NCBI GenBank assembly: GCA_009774895.1
Contig: VSOO01000076.1
Coordinates: 1 to 6,895, forward strand
DNA: 6,895 bases
Source: Alistipes sp.
GTDB lineage: Bacteria; Bacteroidota; Bacteroidia; Bacteroidales; Rikenellaceae
Direction of reading: 5' to 3'
Positions 6,583 to 6,895 of the stretch are shown here, in pieces. Position 1 is the first letter of the stretch. Each line of letters opens with the position of its first letter. The translations under genes were made by a program, and so were the position numbers. The notes beneath the pieces were generated by a model. The model was not told the DNA's origin. It searched no databases and worked only from the letters and a program-made list of their open reading frames with translations.

Positions 6583-6895
6583 CCGGCCGGTCTGTGCAAG
6601 CCTAGTCCGGCCCGATCGGACGGTCGATGCGTCCGGCCGGACTTTAGGGGCCGGCCGGTTTGTCCGGTCCGTGCAGCCAGAGCGTCCGGGGTAAGGGGCC
6701 GGCCGGGGTTAGAGGCTGTGCAAGCCCTCCCGGCCGGTCCGTTCAAGCCTGGTCCGGCCCGATCGGACGGTCGATGCGTCCGGCCGGACTTTAGGGGCCG
6801 GCCAGTTTGTCCGGTCCGTGCAGCCAGAGCATCCGGGCTTTAGGAGCCAGGCAGCCTGTCCGGTCCGTGCAGCCAGAGCGTCCGGGGTTCAGGGG
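6583..6895. repeat. Nested GC-rich tandem repeat: 49-bp unit within a 147-bp higher-order period, running off the right edge
   Basis: Positions 6583-6690 recur at 6730-6837, a shift of 147 bases, with five differences in 108. The core 6597-6690 differs from 6744-6837 at three positions only (6604/6751, 6657/6804, 6684/6831). A shorter unit starting CCGGTCCGTGCAGCCAGAGC occurs at 6664, 6811 and 6860. The last two starts are 49 bases apart, and 147 is three times 49. Related, more diverged units start near 6587 and 6734 (CCGGTC-GT-CAAGCC). The 49-bp units share a conserved first 27-28 bases and a variable second half of the type GGGGTTTAGGGGCCGGCC. Internal palindromes such as GTCCGGCCGGAC recur at 6631-6642 and 6778-6789. 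No gene is supported in it: all frames either stop or lack a start. The array continues beyond the window, so its length is unknown. Confidence 0.85.

Noticed and set aside
6495..6842. A minus-strand open frame through the repeat array
   Set aside because: The 147-bp period preserves frame, so the open frame could in principle be a repeat protein. However, it begins after a stop at 6840-6842, has only non-ATG starts, lacks a ribosome site and gives Pro/Arg/Gly-rich sequence expected from the repeat's composition.
6583..6895. The terminal repeats as a CRISPR array
   Set aside because: The units are 49 and 147 bases with partly conserved interiors. There are no constant-length unique spacers between identical direct repeats, and no cas gene is in view.

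Overview
The window looks like chromosome of a GC-rich member of the Bacteroidota, most likely an Alistipes/Rikenellaceae-type gut bacterium. The phylum rests on three things: a TTTG-N21-TATCTTTG promoter of the Bacteroidota type, weak or absent Shine-Dalgarno sequences, and proteins of Bacteroidota type (the long LptD variant and a DUF2723/GT117 membrane protein). The genus is inferred from high GC combined with these families and was not tested by any search.

Layout. Positions 1-144 (minus strand) hold the first 48 codons of an exported N-acetylmuramoyl-L-alanine amidase that runs off the left edge. Positions 145-255 are a divergent intergenic region with a good plus-strand promoter (164-196), a possible leader hairpin with a T-run (217-249) and a 20-bp perfect palindrome (247-266) centred on the next start codon. 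Positions 256-3069 encode the outer-membrane LPS-assembly barrel LptD. After 15 bases, 3085-6339 encodes a 1084-residue polytopic DUF2723 (GT117-type) glycosyltransferase. A 22-bp perfect palindrome lies in its last codons. A 3' region rich in inverted repeats follows and ends in a strong intrinsic terminator (6450-6496). Positions 6497-6895 contain no convincing gene. They carry a GC-rich tandem repeat with a 49-bp unit and a 147-bp (3 x 49) higher-order period that continues off the right edge.

How it fits together. lptD and the GT117 gene appear to be one two-gene envelope operon with its own promoter and terminator, divergent from a peptidoglycan hydrolase. LptD places LPS in the outer leaflet. 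GT117 enzymes are GT-C-fold glycosyltransferases whose animal relative TMEM260 O-mannosylates proteins. LptD has an Ala/Pro/Arg-rich N-terminal linker in which D-S/T-hydrophobic triplets cluster; these match the known Bacteroidota O-glycosylation sequon. A functional link between the two genes is therefore a testable hypothesis, not a demonstrated fact.

No CRISPR array, tRNA, rRNA, insertion sequence or phage gene is visible. The most unusual signals are the palindrome on the lptD start codon, the single long-range cysteine pair in LptD, the glycosylation-motif linker next to a candidate glycosyltransferase, and the nested terminal repeat.
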